A stretch of 64,000 nt of DNA from Mycobacterium spongiae (GCF_018278905.1 NZ_CP046600.1:372001-436000), one strand, 5' to 3'. Positions 10,787-21,104 are shown, counted from the first letter of the stretch. Made by a program: numbers and translations. The notes: a model not told the origin generated them from the letters alone.

Positions 10787-13780
10787 GTGCAACGGCTAGC
10801 CGATTTTGTGGTGCGGTGGCCCTGGGTGGTCATCGGGATGTGGGTCGCGATTGCGGTGGCGCTGCCCCTGACGTTCCCGTCCCTGGGCGAGATGTCCCAG
10901 AGGCATCCGCTCTCGATTTTGCCCAGCGACGCACCATCGAGCGTTGCCGCTCGAAAGATGACCAAGGCGTTTCATGAATCGGGCGCCGAAGACCTCCTCT
11001 TGGTGGTCCTCACCAATGAGAAGGGGCTCGGACCTGCCGACGAAGCCGCTTATGAACGGTTGGTAGCCGCGCTGCGCGAGGACCGGCGCGATGTCGTGAT
11101 GGTGCAGGATTTCATCAGAACACCGTCCCTGCGACGAGTCTTGAGCAGCGAGGACCACAAGTCCTGGGTGCTACCGGTCGGCATTGCGGGTGAGTTGGGT
11201 ACTCCGAGGTCGCATGCTGCTTACGTCCGGGTTGCCGAGTTGGTCAAGGCGGCCGTTGCGGGAACGCCGCTGACGGCAAACCTTGCGGGACCCGCGGCTA
11301 CCGTCGCTGATCTCACCGTGGCCGGCGAGCGGGATCGGATTCCGATTGAGATTGCCATCGCTGTCCTTGTGCTCGTCGTGCTGTTGTTGGTGTACCGCAA
11401 CCCGATCACCATGCTGCTGCCGCTGATTGCGATTGGGATGTCCTTGATGATCGCCCAGGCCGTGGTGGCTGGATTCTCGCAACTGAGCGGCTTGGGCGTA
11501 TCGAACCAGTCCATCGTATTTCTGAGCGCGATCGTGGCCGGCGCGGGGACGGATTACGCGGTTTTTCTGATTAGCCGCTACCACGACTATGTGCGGCTCG
11601 GTGCTGATTCTGATCAAGCAGTGAAGCGGGCGATGATCTCAATCGGAAAGGTGATCGCTGCTTCCGCGGCCACAGTGGGAATCACCTTTGTCGGGATAAG
11701 CTTCGCCCGGATGGGCGTGTTCTCCACGGTCGGTGTGGCGTCTGCGATCGGGATCGGGGTGGCATTCCTGGCGGCGGTCACATTGCTGCCGGCGATTCTG
11801 GTGCTTGCCGGCCCACGGGGCTGGATCACCCCGCGACGCGAACTGACGGCTCGATGGTGGCGGCGTTCGGGGATACAGATTGTGCGCCGGCCGAAGGTCT
11901 ATCTGGCAGCCAGCGTGGTTGTGTTGATCATTCTGGCCTGCTGTGCGGGGCTAGTGCGCTTCAACTATGACGATCGCAAGGCGTTACCGTCTTCCGCCCC
12001 AAGCTCGGTCGGGTATGCCGCGCTAGACCGCCATTTTTCGGTGAATCAGTCCATCCCGGAGTACCTGCTCGTCCAGTCACCGCATGACCTGCGGACACCG
12101 CGAGCCCTTGCGGACTTGGAGCAAATGGCAAGCCGAGTCAGCCAATTGCCGAATATCGCTATGGTCAGCGGCATCACTCGACCCGCGGGTGTGGTGCCGG
12201 AGCAGTTCAGAGCTACCTATCAGGCCGGGGCTATCGGTGCCCAGCTAGGCGGCGTGTACAACCTGATCAACGACCATAACGACGATTTCGGCCGACTCGT
12301 CGACGGGGCCAACACGCTGGCCGACAATCTTGTCGATGTCCGCGGTCAGGTCTACCGCATCGTTTCCAGCATCGAGGATCTGATCGACGCTTTCGCGTCG
12401 ATGAGAGCCCAATACGGCGGCGACAAGATGGTCAAGGAGGTCGTTACCGCGGCCCGGCTCGTCAGAAGCATCAATTCGCTGGGCAATTCCATCGGCGTGA
12501 ACTTTTCGGCCGTCAAAGACATGTTCGCCTGGGTGGCGCCGGTGCTGGCAGCACTAGAGGCCAACCCGGTCTGCGATGCCGACCCCTCCTGCACCGCTAC
12601 CCGCGGTCAGTTTGAGCGGATCGTCTCGGCGCATGGTAACGGAAGCCTCGACGAGATCAATGATCTTGCCCGACAACTGCGGGAGATGCAGGACAGGCAG
12701 ACTCTCAAAGCGACGGCAAACCGCCTGCGCGGTGCACTCGCCAACTTCGTCAACGCCCTGCATTCGATGGGGCTGGACCGCCCCGGTGGCTTGCAGGCGG
12801 GCCTCACGGATCTCCAACACGGTGCTGACCGATTCGCAGGCGGCAGCCGCCAAGTGGCCGACGGAGTGGAACGACTGGTCGACGAGATCGAGCAGCTGGG
12901 TGCCGGCCTGGGTAAGGCATCGGCGTTTCTGCTGACGATGAAGCGGGACGCGGCACAACCGTCTATGGCGGGGTTCAATATTCCGCCTGAGCTACTGCGC
13001 ATGGACGAATTCAAGAAAGCGGCCACGATGTTCATTTCGCCGGATGGTCACTCGGTGCGCTACTTGGTTCAAACCAAACTGAATCCGTTTAGCGCGGAGG
13101 CCATGGATCAGGTCGATGTCATCAGCGACACCGCGCGGGGAGCGCAGCCGAATACCACATTGGCGGATGCCTCGGTGTCGATGGCGGGATATCCAGTTAC
13201 GTTGCGGGACACGCGCAACTACTATGAGCACGACATCCGATTCATTATCGCCGTAACCATGGTCGTTGTGTTGCTGACCTTGATGGTGCTGCTGCGCGCG
13301 ATTGTCGCTCCGCTGTATCTGGTTGGTTCCGTTGTGATTTCGTATCTGTCGGCGGTCGGCATAGGCGTCCTGACGTTTCAATTCGTACTCGGCCAGCAGT
13401 TGCATTGGAGCGTTCCGCCGCTAGCCTTCGTGGTGTTGGTCGCGGTGGGGGCCGACTACAACATGCTCTTTGTCTCGCGAATGCGTGACGAGTCTCCACG
13501 CAGCATGCGGTACGGGGTCATTCGCGCACTGAGTTCGACCGGCGGTGTGATCACCGCGGCGGGTTTGATTTTCGCGGCCTCGATGTTCGGTCTGCTGTTC
13601 TCCAGCATAGGCACGGTGGTCCAGGGCGGTTTCGTGATCGGTATCGGAATCTTGTTGGATACCTTCTTAGTACGCACCGTAACGGTGCCCGCTATAGCTG
13701 CTCTCGTTGGGCGCGCGAGCTGGTGGCCATCGCGTCTGCGATTGCCGGGGTCACTGCCGCGGTCACCGGTGCTCGACTGA
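10787..13780 (+). CDS. mmpL10: MmpL10-type RND lipid transporter
   Basis: Inner-membrane RND-superfamily exporter of 997 residues, close to the roughly 1000 of MmpL10. It has the MmpL layout: N-terminal TM1, a first periplasmic loop, TM2-6 (about residues 185-345), a large second loop (about 400-810), then TM7-12. The two Asp-Tyr pairs used for proton relay in MmpL proteins are visible in [11 protein letters not shown] and [13 protein letters not shown] start 10787 is supported by GGAGGTGAG at 10772-10780. About 150 bp separate it from papA3. In known TPP and DAT/PAT loci, MmpL10 exports the partly acylated trehalose; here that role is inferred. Confidence 0.9.
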   Translation: MQRLADFVVRWPWVVIGMWVAIAVALPLTFPSLGEMSQRHPLSILPSDAPSSVAARKMTKAFHESGAEDLLLVVLTNEKGLGPADEAAYERLVAALREDRRDVVMVQDFIRTPSLRRVLSSEDHKSWVLPVGIAGELGTPRSHAAYVRVAELVKAAVAGTPLTANLAGPAATVADLTVAGERDRIPIEIAIAVLVLVVLLLVYRNPITMLLPLIAIGMSLMIAQAVVAGFSQLSGLGVSNQSIVFLSAIVAGAGTDYAVFLISRYHDYVRLGADSDQAVKRAMISIGKVIAASAATVGITFVGISFARMGVFSTVGVASAIGIGVAFLAAVTLLPAILVLAGPRGWITPRRELTARWWRRSGIQIVRRPKVYLAASVVVLIILACCAGLVRFNYDDRKALPSSAPSSVGYAALDRHFSVNQSIPEYLLVQSPHDLRTPRALADLEQMASRVSQLPNIAMVSGITRPAGVVPEQFRATYQAGAIGAQLGGVYNLINDHNDDFGRLVDGANTLADNLVDVRGQVYRIVSSIEDLIDAFASMRAQYGGDKMVKEVVTAARLVRSINSLGNSIGVNFSAVKDMFAWVAPVLAALEANPVCDADPSCTATRGQFERIVSAHGNGSLDEINDLARQLREMQDRQTLKATANRLRGALANFVNALHSMGLDRPGGLQAGLTDLQHGADRFAGGSRQVADGVERLVDEIEQLGAGLGKASAFLLTMKRDAAQPSMAGFNIPPELLRMDEFKKAATMFISPDGHSVRYLVQTKLNPFSAEAMDQVDVISDTARGAQPNTTLADASVSMAGYPVTLRDTRNYYEHDIRFIIAVTMVVVLLTLMVLLRAIVAPLYLVGSVVISYLSAVGIGVLTFQFVLGQQLHWSVPPLAFVVLVAVGADYNMLFVSRMRDESPRSMRYGVIRALSSTGGVITAAGLIFAASMFGLLFSSIGTVVQGGFVIGIGILLDTFLVRTVTVPAIAALVGRASWWPSRLRLPGSLPRSPVLD

Positions 13781-13787
13781 ACTCGCG

Positions 13788-14933
13788 TCAGAAATTGGCC
13801 TGAGATAACGCATACAGGGCACCAGAGAGTATCTGCGAGAAAGGATCGCCGCCGCCGCCGAAGGTGGCCTGAGTGGCGGGCGCGGTGACGGCGGCGGGGT
13901 CGAAGCCGTTCACCGGGTCCACGGAGATCGGAGCGGTGAGCGGATCGTCGTTTCGCGAATAGCCGGTATCGACCATAGGCTGTAATTCGGCATCCAGCTG
14001 TGTCAGCACATCGTCGGATACTCCCAGGTATCCCAAGGGCAAGATCAGCGGAAGATGTCTTTGGGGAATCAGATACGTCGTTGTCGTCGCGCCCCGAGAG
14101 TTGACGGTCGATCTGATGTTCTGTGGTGGCACCATGTCCGGGTTGGTGAAGGCGACGGCAGTATGGCCAGTTACCAGGCCCATGAACGTGTTGGCGAGGG
14201 CTAGCAGGTTGTCCGGTCTGTCCGGAAAATCTGCGAGCGAATCGTATGCGGCGACGAAAACCTTGGTGTCGTATTGGCTCTCCACCGGAGGTGGTATGCG
14301 GTAGTCGAGTATGGGAACGACGGCGCCAACCGGAAACACCGAAGTCAGGAAACTCTCACCGAAGGCGTGCCGCGCAATTGGGTCACCAAACGTGGCGAAC
14401 GTCAATTGATCTGGCGGTGGGGCGGTCGGATCGTCGGCGAGTCGCGCCTGCTCGGCATCGAGCACGAGCGAACCCTCGGATAAACCGATCGCGGTACCGG
14501 GGCCACCCCTGCGGATCGCGGCATCCAGGTTGTCCACTCCGACGACCACCGACTCCCCGATGCTGGGGCCGTCCATACCCAGGCCGGGAAACACTTCATC
14601 CAGCTGGCTGATGCCGGGGAAGAGTTTCTCCGGCACATGGCCCTGAACCTGACCGGCGGGATAGTCGACAATTTCCCGGTTCAGGTTGGGGAACCATTCG
14701 CTACCTTCGCGGCGGATGTACTCCTCGTACGGGATTCCCAAGACGTGGGCGCCCCCGAGGGCGTATGCCATCCCGCTGGCGGGTGTCGGTTCGGCTGGCG
14801 TTGCGTCGGACAGTCCGGCGTCGGCGATTGCCGGGTCGGCTGGCGTCTCGTCGGCTGTCGCAATCCCGAGACCGAAACATCCTGTGGCCCCAGCAATTCC
14901 CAGCGCGGAAACTCCTGCGAGTAGTTTCTTCAT
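13788..14933 (-). CDS. Exported PE-PPE-domain acyltransferase (Chp/TPP 'PE' type)
   Basis: 381-residue protein with an N-terminal hydrophobic signal or anchor (about residues 1-27, starting [15 protein letters not shown]) followed by a PE-PPE alpha/beta-hydrolase domain. The nucleophile motif is GLSEG with Ser152. Family members Chp1 and Chp2 in M. tuberculosis, and the protein called PE in TPP loci, catalyse the last acyl-transfer steps on trehalose lipids outside the membrane. It is convergent with mmpL10, with only 7 bp between the stop codons. It is not a PE-family antigen: the short PE N-terminal domain is absent. The specific reaction is inferred from neighbours. Confidence 0.85.
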   Translation of the reverse strand: MKKLLAGVSALGIAGATGCFGLGIATADETPADPAIADAGLSDATPAEPTPASGMAYALGGAHVLGIPYEEYIRREGSEWFPNLNREIVDYPAGQVQGHVPEKLFPGISQLDEVFPGLGMDGPSIGESVVVGVDNLDAAIRRGGPGTAIGLSEGSLVLDAEQARLADDPTAPPPDQLTFATFGDPIARHAFGESFLTSVFPVGAVVPILDYRIPPPVESQYDTKVFVAAYDSLADFPDRPDNLLALANTFMGLVTGHTAVAFTNPDMVPPQNIRSTVNSRGATTTTYLIPQRHLPLILPLGYLGVSDDVLTQLDAELQPMVDTGYSRNDDPLTAPISVDPVNGFDPAAVTAPATQATFGGGGDPFSQILSGALYALSQANF

Positions 14934-15142
14934 CGCTACACCTCGCTAGCCGGTCTAATCTTGTAGTTTGGCATACCTGGCGGGTCCTCACTAGCGCGGT
15001 CGGTTGTTTCTCTGCTGCGTCCTCCGCCCGACCGGCCACGACGCCGATAGGCTCGAGACGAACAATCCTGAGATCGGGCAAGCCAGCGCCGGACCGCGGT
15101 CTGGTGGGTAAACCCGCCGAGCTGTGGGGTGACAATACGACC
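14934..15142. promoter_or_regulatory. Divergent gap between PE-type gene and CoA transferase
   Basis: About 209 bp between two divergent starts. It must hold both promoters, but no convincing consensus boxes or repeats were identified. The CoA-transferase frame remains open upstream through this gap, but the family N-terminus begins at 15143. Confidence 0.35.
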
Positions 15143-16312
15143 ATGTCGGGGCCGGTTGACGGCATCAAAGTCGTCGAGCTGGGCGTCTGGGTCGCCGGCC
15201 CGGCCGCGGCCGGGATCCTGGCCGAGTGGGGCGCCGACGTCATCAAGATCGAGCCGCCGGCCGGAGATCCCGGCCGCAGTTTCGGACGGATGCTGGGATG
15301 CGATCTCGGCGTGAACCCGCCGTTCGAAATGGACAACCGTTCCAAACGCAGCGTGGTGCTGGACCTCACGACCGCGACGGGTCGCGAAGCTGCGTTCGAA
15401 CTACTGTCTGATGCGGATGTCTTTGTGACCAACCTGCGGACGACGGCGTTGCAGCGACTGGGGCTCGACTACGAATCGGTGGCCGCGCACAATTCCCGTC
15501 TCGTCTATGGCCTGATCACGGGGTACGGCGAAGCCGGACCCGACGCCGACCGGGCCGCTTACGACGTGGCGGCGTTCTGGTCACGGGCGGGCGTGGCCCA
15601 GCTGCTTACCCGTCCCGGCGATACGCCCCCTTTCCAGCGGGGCGGCATGGGGGACCACTCGGCCGGCATGACGTTGGTCGCCGCCATTTGCGCGGCTCTG
15701 CTCTCCCGCGAACGCACCGGAGCGGGTCAACTGGTGAGCACATCGCTGTACCGCCAGGGCGCCTACACGGTCAGCTTCGACATCAACACCTACCTGTTGA
15801 CCGGCCAACCGATCGCGATCGGCCAACGCGAGTTGATGTCCAATCCATGCATGAACAATTACGCGGCGGGAGATGGCCGGCGGTTCTGGATCGTCGGCCT
15901 CGAGGCCGATCGCCACTGGCCCGCGTTGTGTCGGGTGGTGGGTCACCCCGAGTGGCTCACCGATCCCCGGTTCTGCGACGGCCGCGCCCGCGCCGCCAAC
16001 GCGGTGGCGCTGATTGCCCAGTTGGACGCGATCTTCGCGACCAGGCCACTCGAGGAGTGGGCCGACGTCTTCGCCGACGAGCCGGATTTTTTCTGGTCGC
16101 CCGTTCACTCCGTCGAGGACGTGGTCGCCGACGAGCAGTTTCATGCGGCGGGCGGGATCGTCGACGTTCCCGACGGAGAATCCGGCGTCGCGATGGTAGC
16201 CACACCCGCAGATTTTCATGGCACGCCGTGGGCGCCGCGGTCTGTGGCACCCGACCTCGGGCAGCATACTTCCGAGGTCCTCGCCGAACTCAAGGCTCGC
16301 CGCAACGCCTGA
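15143..16312 (+). CDS. CaiB/BaiF family (class III) CoA-transferase
   Basis: 389 residues from ATG 15143, the usual length of class III CoA-transferases. The N-terminus (GIKVVELGVWVAGPAAAG, then GADVIKIEPP) is the standard CoA-binding start of the family. The catalytic Asp region is visible as GGMGDHSAGM, followed by the conserved ALLSRERTGAGQ block. The enzyme should transfer CoA between carboxylic acids, but the substrate cannot be predicted. It lies between the glycolipid locus and adhE1, so a role in acyl or sterol metabolism is possible but unproven. The frame extends upstream to 14765 without matching the family. Confidence 0.85.
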   Translation: MSGPVDGIKVVELGVWVAGPAAAGILAEWGADVIKIEPPAGDPGRSFGRMLGCDLGVNPPFEMDNRSKRSVVLDLTTATGREAAFELLSDADVFVTNLRTTALQRLGLDYESVAAHNSRLVYGLITGYGEAGPDADRAAYDVAAFWSRAGVAQLLTRPGDTPPFQRGGMGDHSAGMTLVAAICAALLSRERTGAGQLVSTSLYRQGAYTVSFDINTYLLTGQPIAIGQRELMSNPCMNNYAAGDGRRFWIVGLEADRHWPALCRVVGHPEWLTDPRFCDGRARAANAVALIAQLDAIFATRPLEEWADVFADEPDFFWSPVHSVEDVVADEQFHAAGGIVDVPDGESGVAMVATPADFHGTPWAPRSVAPDLGQHTSEVLAELKARRNA

Positions 16313-16368
16313 CCGGCCAGCGCGCCACTACGGGCGGCCCTTGGGCGGCGGGGCACCGCGAGTGCGGT

Positions 16369-17478
16369 TCAGTCGAAGGTGATGAGCTGGCGCACGGCGG
16401 TGCCGTCAGCCAGATGGTCCATCGCCTCGTTGATGTCGTCCAGTCCGATCCTCGACGACACGAGCGCCTCCACCGGTAACCGGCCGGACCGCCACAACGA
16501 GACAAATCGTGGAATGTCACGCGCGGGCACCGCCGAGCCCAAATAGCTGCCGATCAGCGAGCGGCCCTCGGCGACAAGCCCTAGCGGCGACACGCTGATC
16601 CGGGCGTCGGGCGGGGGGAGTCCGACCGTAATGGTGCGCCCGCCGGGTGCCGTGAGGCCGATCGCGGTCTGTAGTGCGGCCGGATGTCCCACGGCCTCGA
16701 TGACGACGGCGGCCTTGATGCCAGCGTCGGTGGCCTGGTGTGGGGTATAGGTCTGGTGTGCGCCGAGCGTCTTTGCGGCGTCCAACTTTGCCGGTAGCTG
16801 ATCGACTCCGACGACGACAACGTCGTCATAGGTCAGGGCGGTCAGCATCGCTGCCATTCCAACGCCCCCGAGGCCGACGACGACGACCGTCTGTCCCGGC
16901 CGTGGATTGCCGACGTTGAGCACCGCACCTCCGCCGGTCAACACCGCGCACCCGAGCAGGGCGGCGACCTCGGGCGGCACGTCCGGGGGTACCGGAACCA
17001 CACTGGCCCGGTTGCTGACGGCATGCGTCGCAAAACCCGAGACGCCGAGGTGGTGGTACACCCGGCCGCCAGGGCGGCCGAGCCGGATCGCACCTGTCAG
17101 CAGTGTGCCGGCGGCGTTGGCTGCGCTGCCCGGTTCGCACGGCGTGAGACCTTCGGTCGCGCAGGCCGTGCAGTGGCCGCAACGCGGCAAGAACACCAGC
17201 ACAACCCGCTGGCCAACGACGACATCCGTTATTCCGGGACCGACCTGCTCGACGATTCCGGCGGCTTCATGGCCTAGCAGCATCGGCACCGGCCGAACCC
17301 TGTTGCCGTCCACCACCGACAGATCGGAGTGGCAGACGCCTGCTGCCTCGATACGAACGAGGACCTCACCATCGCCGGGCGGATCCAGGTCTAGGTCGAC
17401 GACGCTGATCGGCTGCGACTCCGAGTAGGGACGCGGCGAACCGATCCGGTTCAGCACCGCGCCCCGGATACGAAGCAT
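16369..17478 (-). CDS. adhE1: Zinc-dependent medium-chain alcohol dehydrogenase
   Basis: Orthologue of M. tuberculosis AdhE1 (Rv0162c). The first catalytic zinc site is in AAGVCHSDLSVVDG, then GHEAAG. The structural zinc loop is a Cys-rich stretch (RCGHCTACATEGLTPC). The nucleotide fold has GLGGVG near mid-protein. From ATG 17478 it has 369 residues. An in-frame GTG at 17523 gives 384, nearer the annotated M. tuberculosis length, but would overlap the divergent thioesterase start at 17493. It oxidises alcohols or reduces aldehydes with NAD(P); the physiological substrate is unknown. In M. tuberculosis this gene sits at the left end of the mce1 region. Confidence 0.9.
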   Translation of the reverse strand: MLRIRGAVLNRIGSPRPYSESQPISVVDLDLDPPGDGEVLVRIEAAGVCHSDLSVVDGNRVRPVPMLLGHEAAGIVEQVGPGITDVVVGQRVVLVFLPRCGHCTACATEGLTPCEPGSAANAAGTLLTGAIRLGRPGGRVYHHLGVSGFATHAVSNRASVVPVPPDVPPEVAALLGCAVLTGGGAVLNVGNPRPGQTVVVVGLGGVGMAAMLTALTYDDVVVVGVDQLPAKLDAAKTLGAHQTYTPHQATDAGIKAAVVIEAVGHPAALQTAIGLTAPGGRTITVGLPPPDARISVSPLGLVAEGRSLIGSYLGSAVPARDIPRFVSLWRSGRLPVEALVSSRIGLDDINEAMDHLADGTAVRQLITFD

Positions 17479-17492
17479 GTTGGAATACAACC

Positions 17493-17987
17493 ATGGCCTC
17501 AAATCCGCTGGTCCCGCGGCCACCTACGCGGAAGAACCTGACCAGCAATGACTTCCCGGTCCAATGGCCGGTGCTTACCCGGTGGGCCGATAACGACATG
17601 TTCGGCCATCTGAACAACGCCGTGTACTACCAGCTTTTTGACACCGCTATCAACGCCTGGATCAATACGACCACTGGCCTGGATCCGATTACTGCACCAT
17701 CGCTGGGCATCGTGGCCGAGTCGGGCTGTCGGTATTTTTCGGAGCTGCATTTCCCGGAGAGGTTGGTGGTCGGTCTTGCGGTCACGCGGCTGGGGCGAAC
17801 CAGCGTGACCTACCGGCTGGGAGTGTTACGGGCCCGCAGCGAGACGGCATCGGACGAAGAAGAACCGCAGCCGATCACCGCACTCGGGCACTGGGTGCAC
17901 GTCTATGTCGATCGGACCAGTCGCACGCCTGTTCCGATTCCCGATGCCATTCGCTCGCTGCTGTCGACGGCGTGTGTGACCGACTGA
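17493..17987 (+). CDS. Hotdog-fold acyl-CoA thioesterase (4HBT type)
   Basis: 164-residue orthologue of Rv0163. The 4HBT signature is clear: TRWADNDMFGHLNNAVYYQL (about residues 29-48), with the Asp and GH residues typical of the catalytic helix, then a single hotdog domain. It should hydrolyse acyl-CoA thioesters in the cytoplasm. It is divergent from adhE1 and lies just upstream of the TB18.5 gene and mce1R, a placement that suggests a role in handling fatty acids imported by Mce1. ATG at 17493 is used. Confidence 0.85.
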   Translation: MASNPLVPRPPTRKNLTSNDFPVQWPVLTRWADNDMFGHLNNAVYYQLFDTAINAWINTTTGLDPITAPSLGIVAESGCRYFSELHFPERLVVGLAVTRLGRTSVTYRLGVLRARSETASDEEEPQPITALGHWVHVYVDRTSRTPVPIPDAIRSLLSTACVTD

Positions 17988-18147
17988 ACAGGGTCGAACA
18001 GACCGGGTAGGTGGACGCAGATGTGCTTGGTGCAAACAGCCTGGTGCCGGGAAAAGACCGAGATGGCATCCGGGGGTGGGCCTTTCGGTGAACGACCGCC
18101 GTGATGGCACTCTCAGGGCCGGTCAAACCCGCGGGTATGCTTCGCCA

Positions 18148-18588
18148 ATGCCAGTTTTGAGCAAGACCATCGAGGTCGGTGCCGATGCCGAGTTGATCAT
18201 GGCCATCGTCGCCGACATCGAGCGCTATCCGGAATGGAACGAAGGGATCAAAGGGGCCTGGGTGTTGGCTCGCTACGATGACGGGCGTCCCAGCCAGGTC
18301 CGGCTCGACACTGCTGTTCAAGGCTTTGAAAGCACCTACATCCAGGCCGTGTACTACCCGAGCGAGAACCAGATACAGACCGTCTTGCAGCAAGGCGACC
18401 TGTTTTCCAAACAGGAACAGCTGTTCAGTGTGGTGGCCAGCGGCGCCGCCAGTTTGCTCACGGTGGACATGGACGTCGAAGTCACCATGCCGGTGCCCGC
18501 ACCGATGGTGAAGATGATGGTCAACAATGTGCTGGAGCTGTTGGCCGAGAACCTCAAGCAACGCGCGGAGCAGCAGGCAGCGAACTAG
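18148..18588 (+). CDS. TB18.5: SRPBCC/polyketide cyclase-like protein (TB18.5)
   Basis: 146 residues from ATG 18148 (MPVLSKTIEV). This is an orthologue of Rv0164 with a START/SRPBCC-like fold: a short N-terminal strand, the ADIERYPEWNEG helix region typical of cyclase/dehydrase-like proteins, and a C-terminal amphipathic helix ending NLKQRAEQQ. In-frame GTG starts further upstream (for example 18076) would lengthen it; M. tuberculosis annotation uses 161 residues. Such proteins bind hydrophobic ligands, but this one has no known activity. Its stop overlaps the convergent mce1R stop by 4 bp. Confidence 0.85.
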   Translation: MPVLSKTIEVGADAELIMAIVADIERYPEWNEGIKGAWVLARYDDGRPSQVRLDTAVQGFESTYIQAVYYPSENQIQTVLQQGDLFSKQEQLFSVVASGAASLLTVDMDVEVTMPVPAPMVKMMVNNVLELLAENLKQRAEQQAAN

Positions 18589-19295
18589 AGATTCGGCCCG
18601 GCCGAGCTAAAGATCCCGTTCCTATCCAGGGTCTCGGTCAGCCGGCGTGCCGCGTCGGTGAATTGCCAGACGGTGTGCTCGACCACCGCCGTGGTGTCGC
18701 GTCGACGCAATGCGGCGATCAGCCGTCCGTGATGGTCGACCGTGGCCGCGCCCCATTGCGGATCGGTGGCAAAGACCTGCGCCGGCATGTAGCGCGCGGC
18801 GTTGAGCATGAACCAGGCCAATTTGATCCGGCGACTCGCTTGGTTGAAGGCCCGATGGAACGAGAACTCGATGGCCGCGATGGCCTCCGTGTCACCAGAA
18901 CCGACCGCCCCGGCCAAGGTCGTATTCAGGCGGTCCAGCTCGTCGATCTCGACGTCGGTGATGCGGTCGGTTGCCGCAGTGGCCAGTTCGCGGGCGATCG
19001 TGGCCTGCAACCAGAAGATGTCCTCGATGTCCTGTTCGGTCAACGGGAGAACGACGTGACCGCGGTGCGGCTCCAGCTGCACCATTCCCTCGCCGCGCAG
19101 TTTCAGCAGGGCCTCGCGCACCGGCGTGATGCTGACCCCGAGCTCGGCAGCGGTCTCGTCGAGTCGGATGAAGGTTCCCGGGCGCAAGCTCCCCGACATG
19201 ATGGCAGCCCGTAGGTGACCTGCGACCTCGTCGGATAGTTGCGCGCGGCGCAGGCGCCGTCCGCTACGCGGCTGAGCTGACAGTGGCGCGTTCAC
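18585..19295 (-). CDS. mce1R: GntR/FadR-family repressor of the mce1 operon
   Basis: 236 residues from GTG 19295. The N-terminal winged helix-turn-helix (about 15-80) includes LRPGTFIRLDETAAELGVS and ITPVREALLKL. The C-terminal FCD-type helical ligand-binding domain (about 90-225) includes EFSFHRAFNQASRR and a conserved VDHHGRLIAALRRRD. Orthologue of Rv0165c, which represses the divergent fadD5-mce1 operon and is thought to respond to a lipid ligand. It reads away from fadD5 across a 138-bp gap that holds a candidate operator. M. tuberculosis annotations use a range of start sites for this gene, so the exact N-terminus is uncertain. Confidence 0.9.
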   Translation of the reverse strand: MNAPLSAQPRSGRRLRRAQLSDEVAGHLRAAIMSGSLRPGTFIRLDETAAELGVSITPVREALLKLRGEGMVQLEPHRGHVVLPLTEQDIEDIFWLQATIARELATAATDRITDVEIDELDRLNTTLAGAVGSGDTEAIAAIEFSFHRAFNQASRRIKLAWFMLNAARYMPAQVFATDPQWGAATVDHHGRLIAALRRRDTTAVVEHTVWQFTDAARRLTETLDRNGIFSSAGPNL

Positions 19296-19357
19296 GTGGC
19301 CTGCCAGGACTTTCTGGGTCGTGTTAGGGGCTTGTCAGGGCGACTGCTGAGGCCATA

Positions 19358-19370
19358 GTGTGACCCACAC
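19358..19370. promoter_or_regulatory. Candidate Mce1R operator (5-3-5 inverted repeat)
   Basis: GTGTG-ACC-CACAC is a perfect inverted repeat in the 138-bp gap between mce1R (start 19295) and fadD5 (start 19434), 64 bp before fadD5. FadR-type regulators bind short palindromes in such divergent gaps. The assignment rests on position and symmetry only. Confidence 0.45.
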
Positions 19371-19433
19371 AACACCATGTTTTATCAAATATCAACCTGA
19401 CGCAAGCGGTGCGCGAGTGAAGGGACGGGATAG

Positions 19434-21104
19434 TTGACCGCGCAACTGGCCAGTCACCTGACTCAGGCCGCAACACCAGCCCACGAGCAGCCCTACCTTG
19501 CTCGGCGGCAGAACTGGGTCAACCAGCTCGAGCGGCATGCGATGATGCAGCCGCACGAGCCGGCGCTGAGGTTTCTGGGCAGTACCGTGACATGGGCCGA
19601 GCTGCGGCGTCGAGTTGCAGCGCTAGCCAGTGCCTTGAGTCGCCGCGGTGTCGGTTTCGGCGACCGGGTCATGATTCTGATGCTCAACCGCACCGAGTTC
19701 GTCGAGGCGGTGCTGGCCGCGAATATGATCGGGGCCATTGCGGTTCCGCTGAACTTCCGGCTGACCCCAACCGAAATCGCTTTCTTGGTCGAGGACTGCA
19801 CGGCCCGGGTGATCATCAGCGAAGCTGCGCTGGCTTCGGTGGCCACCGGTGTCCGCGACATCCAGCCGGCGGTGAACATGATCGTGGTCGCCGGCTGTGC
19901 AACCGATGACACGGTGGTCGGCGACGCCGATGTGATCGCGTACGAAGATCTGATCAGCGAGCCCGGGGATGGGCTCGATCCGCTGGACATCCCGAACGAC
20001 TCGCCGGCGCTGATCATGTACACCTCGGGGACGACCGGCCGCCCCAAAGGGGCCGTGCTGACCCACACCAACTTGACCGGCCAGACGATGACCGCGCTGT
20101 ACACCAACCGTGCCACTGTCGGTAGCGAAGTCGGTTTCATCGGCGTCCCGTTCTTCCATATCGCGGGAATCGGCAACATGCTGACCGGGATGTTGCTTGG
20201 CGTGCCCACCGTGATCTATCCGGTCGGTGCGTTCGATCCCCAGCAGCTGCTCGACGTTCTGGAGGCTGAAAAAGTCACGGGTATCTTTCTGGTCCCCGCC
20301 CAATGGCAGGCGGTCTGCGCCGAACAGGAAGCACGACCGCGAGATCTCAGCTTGCGGGTGATGTCGTGGGGAGCCGCGCCGGCGCCGGACGCGTTGCTGC
20401 GTTGGATGTCGGCAGTCTTCCCTGGCACCCAGATCCTGGCCGCGTTCGGCCAGACCGAGATGTCGCCGGTCACCTGCATGCTGCTCGGCGACGACGCGAT
20501 CAGGAAGCGTGGATCGGTCGGCAAGGTGATTCCGACAGTCGCCGCCCGCGTTGTCGACGAGGACATGAACGACGTCCCGGTCGGCGAAGTTGGTGAAATT
20601 GTCTACCGGGCACCGACGTTGATGCGCGGCTACTGGAACAACCCGGAGGCGACCGCGGAGGCCTTCGCGGGTGGCTGGTTTCATTCCGGGGATCTCGTTC
20701 GCATGGACGAAGACGGGTATGTCTGGGTGGTGGACCGCAAGAAGGACATGATCATCTCCGGTGGTGAGAACATCTACTGCGCCGAGCTGGAGAATGCCCT
20801 AGCCAGTCATCCCGACGTCGTCGAAGTCGCGGTCATCGGTCGGGCCGATGAGCAATGGGGCGAAGTGCCGATCGCGGTCGCCGCCGTAACGAATAGCCAC
20901 CTTCGGATCGAAGATCTAAGTGAGTTCCTGGCTGAGCGCCTTGCCCGCTATAAGCACCCCAAGGCGCTCGAGGTCGTGGACTCTTTGCCGCGCAACCCCG
21001 CAGGGAAGGTGCTCAAGACAGAACTTCGTTTGCGTTACGGCGGCGGGACAGATTCCGAAAGCCGTTCTGTGCCAGCTAATTCTGTGACGAGAAAGGACGA
21101 TTGA
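19434..21104 (+). CDS. fadD5: Fatty-acyl-CoA/AMP ligase FadD5
   Basis: 556 residues from TTG 19434, matching M. tuberculosis FadD5 (554). The ANL-superfamily motifs are visible: YTSGTTGRPKGAVLTH (phosphate-binding loop, about residues 198-213), AFGQTEMSP (A5), the FHSGDL block (A7) and VVDRKKDMIISGGENIY (A8 hinge), with the C-terminal catalytic lysine region NPAGKVLK. It activates fatty acids in the cytoplasm. As the first gene of the mce1 operon it is thought to charge lipids brought in by the Mce1 importer or recycled mycolic acids. It diverges from mce1R. Confidence 0.93.
   Translation: MTAQLASHLTQAATPAHEQPYLARRQNWVNQLERHAMMQPHEPALRFLGSTVTWAELRRRVAALASALSRRGVGFGDRVMILMLNRTEFVEAVLAANMIGAIAVPLNFRLTPTEIAFLVEDCTARVIISEAALASVATGVRDIQPAVNMIVVAGCATDDTVVGDADVIAYEDLISEPGDGLDPLDIPNDSPALIMYTSGTTGRPKGAVLTHTNLTGQTMTALYTNRATVGSEVGFIGVPFFHIAGIGNMLTGMLLGVPTVIYPVGAFDPQQLLDVLEAEKVTGIFLVPAQWQAVCAEQEARPRDLSLRVMSWGAAPAPDALLRWMSAVFPGTQILAAFGQTEMSPVTCMLLGDDAIRKRGSVGKVIPTVAARVVDEDMNDVPVGEVGEIVYRAPTLMRGYWNNPEATAEAFAGGWFHSGDLVRMDEDGYVWVVDRKKDMIISGGENIYCAELENALASHPDVVEVAVIGRADEQWGEVPIAVAAVTNSHLRIEDLSEFLAERLARYKHPKALEVVDSLPRNPAGKVLKTELRLRYGGGTDSESRSVPANSVTRKDD

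Noticed and set aside
12352..12958. Reverse frames within mmpL10
   Set aside because: Shadows of the transporter's second periplasmic loop; no start context or domain.
13788..14933. Reading the PE-PPE-domain protein as a PE/PPE antigen family member
   Set aside because: It lacks the PE or PPE N-terminal domain and instead has a signal peptide and a serine-hydrolase domain.
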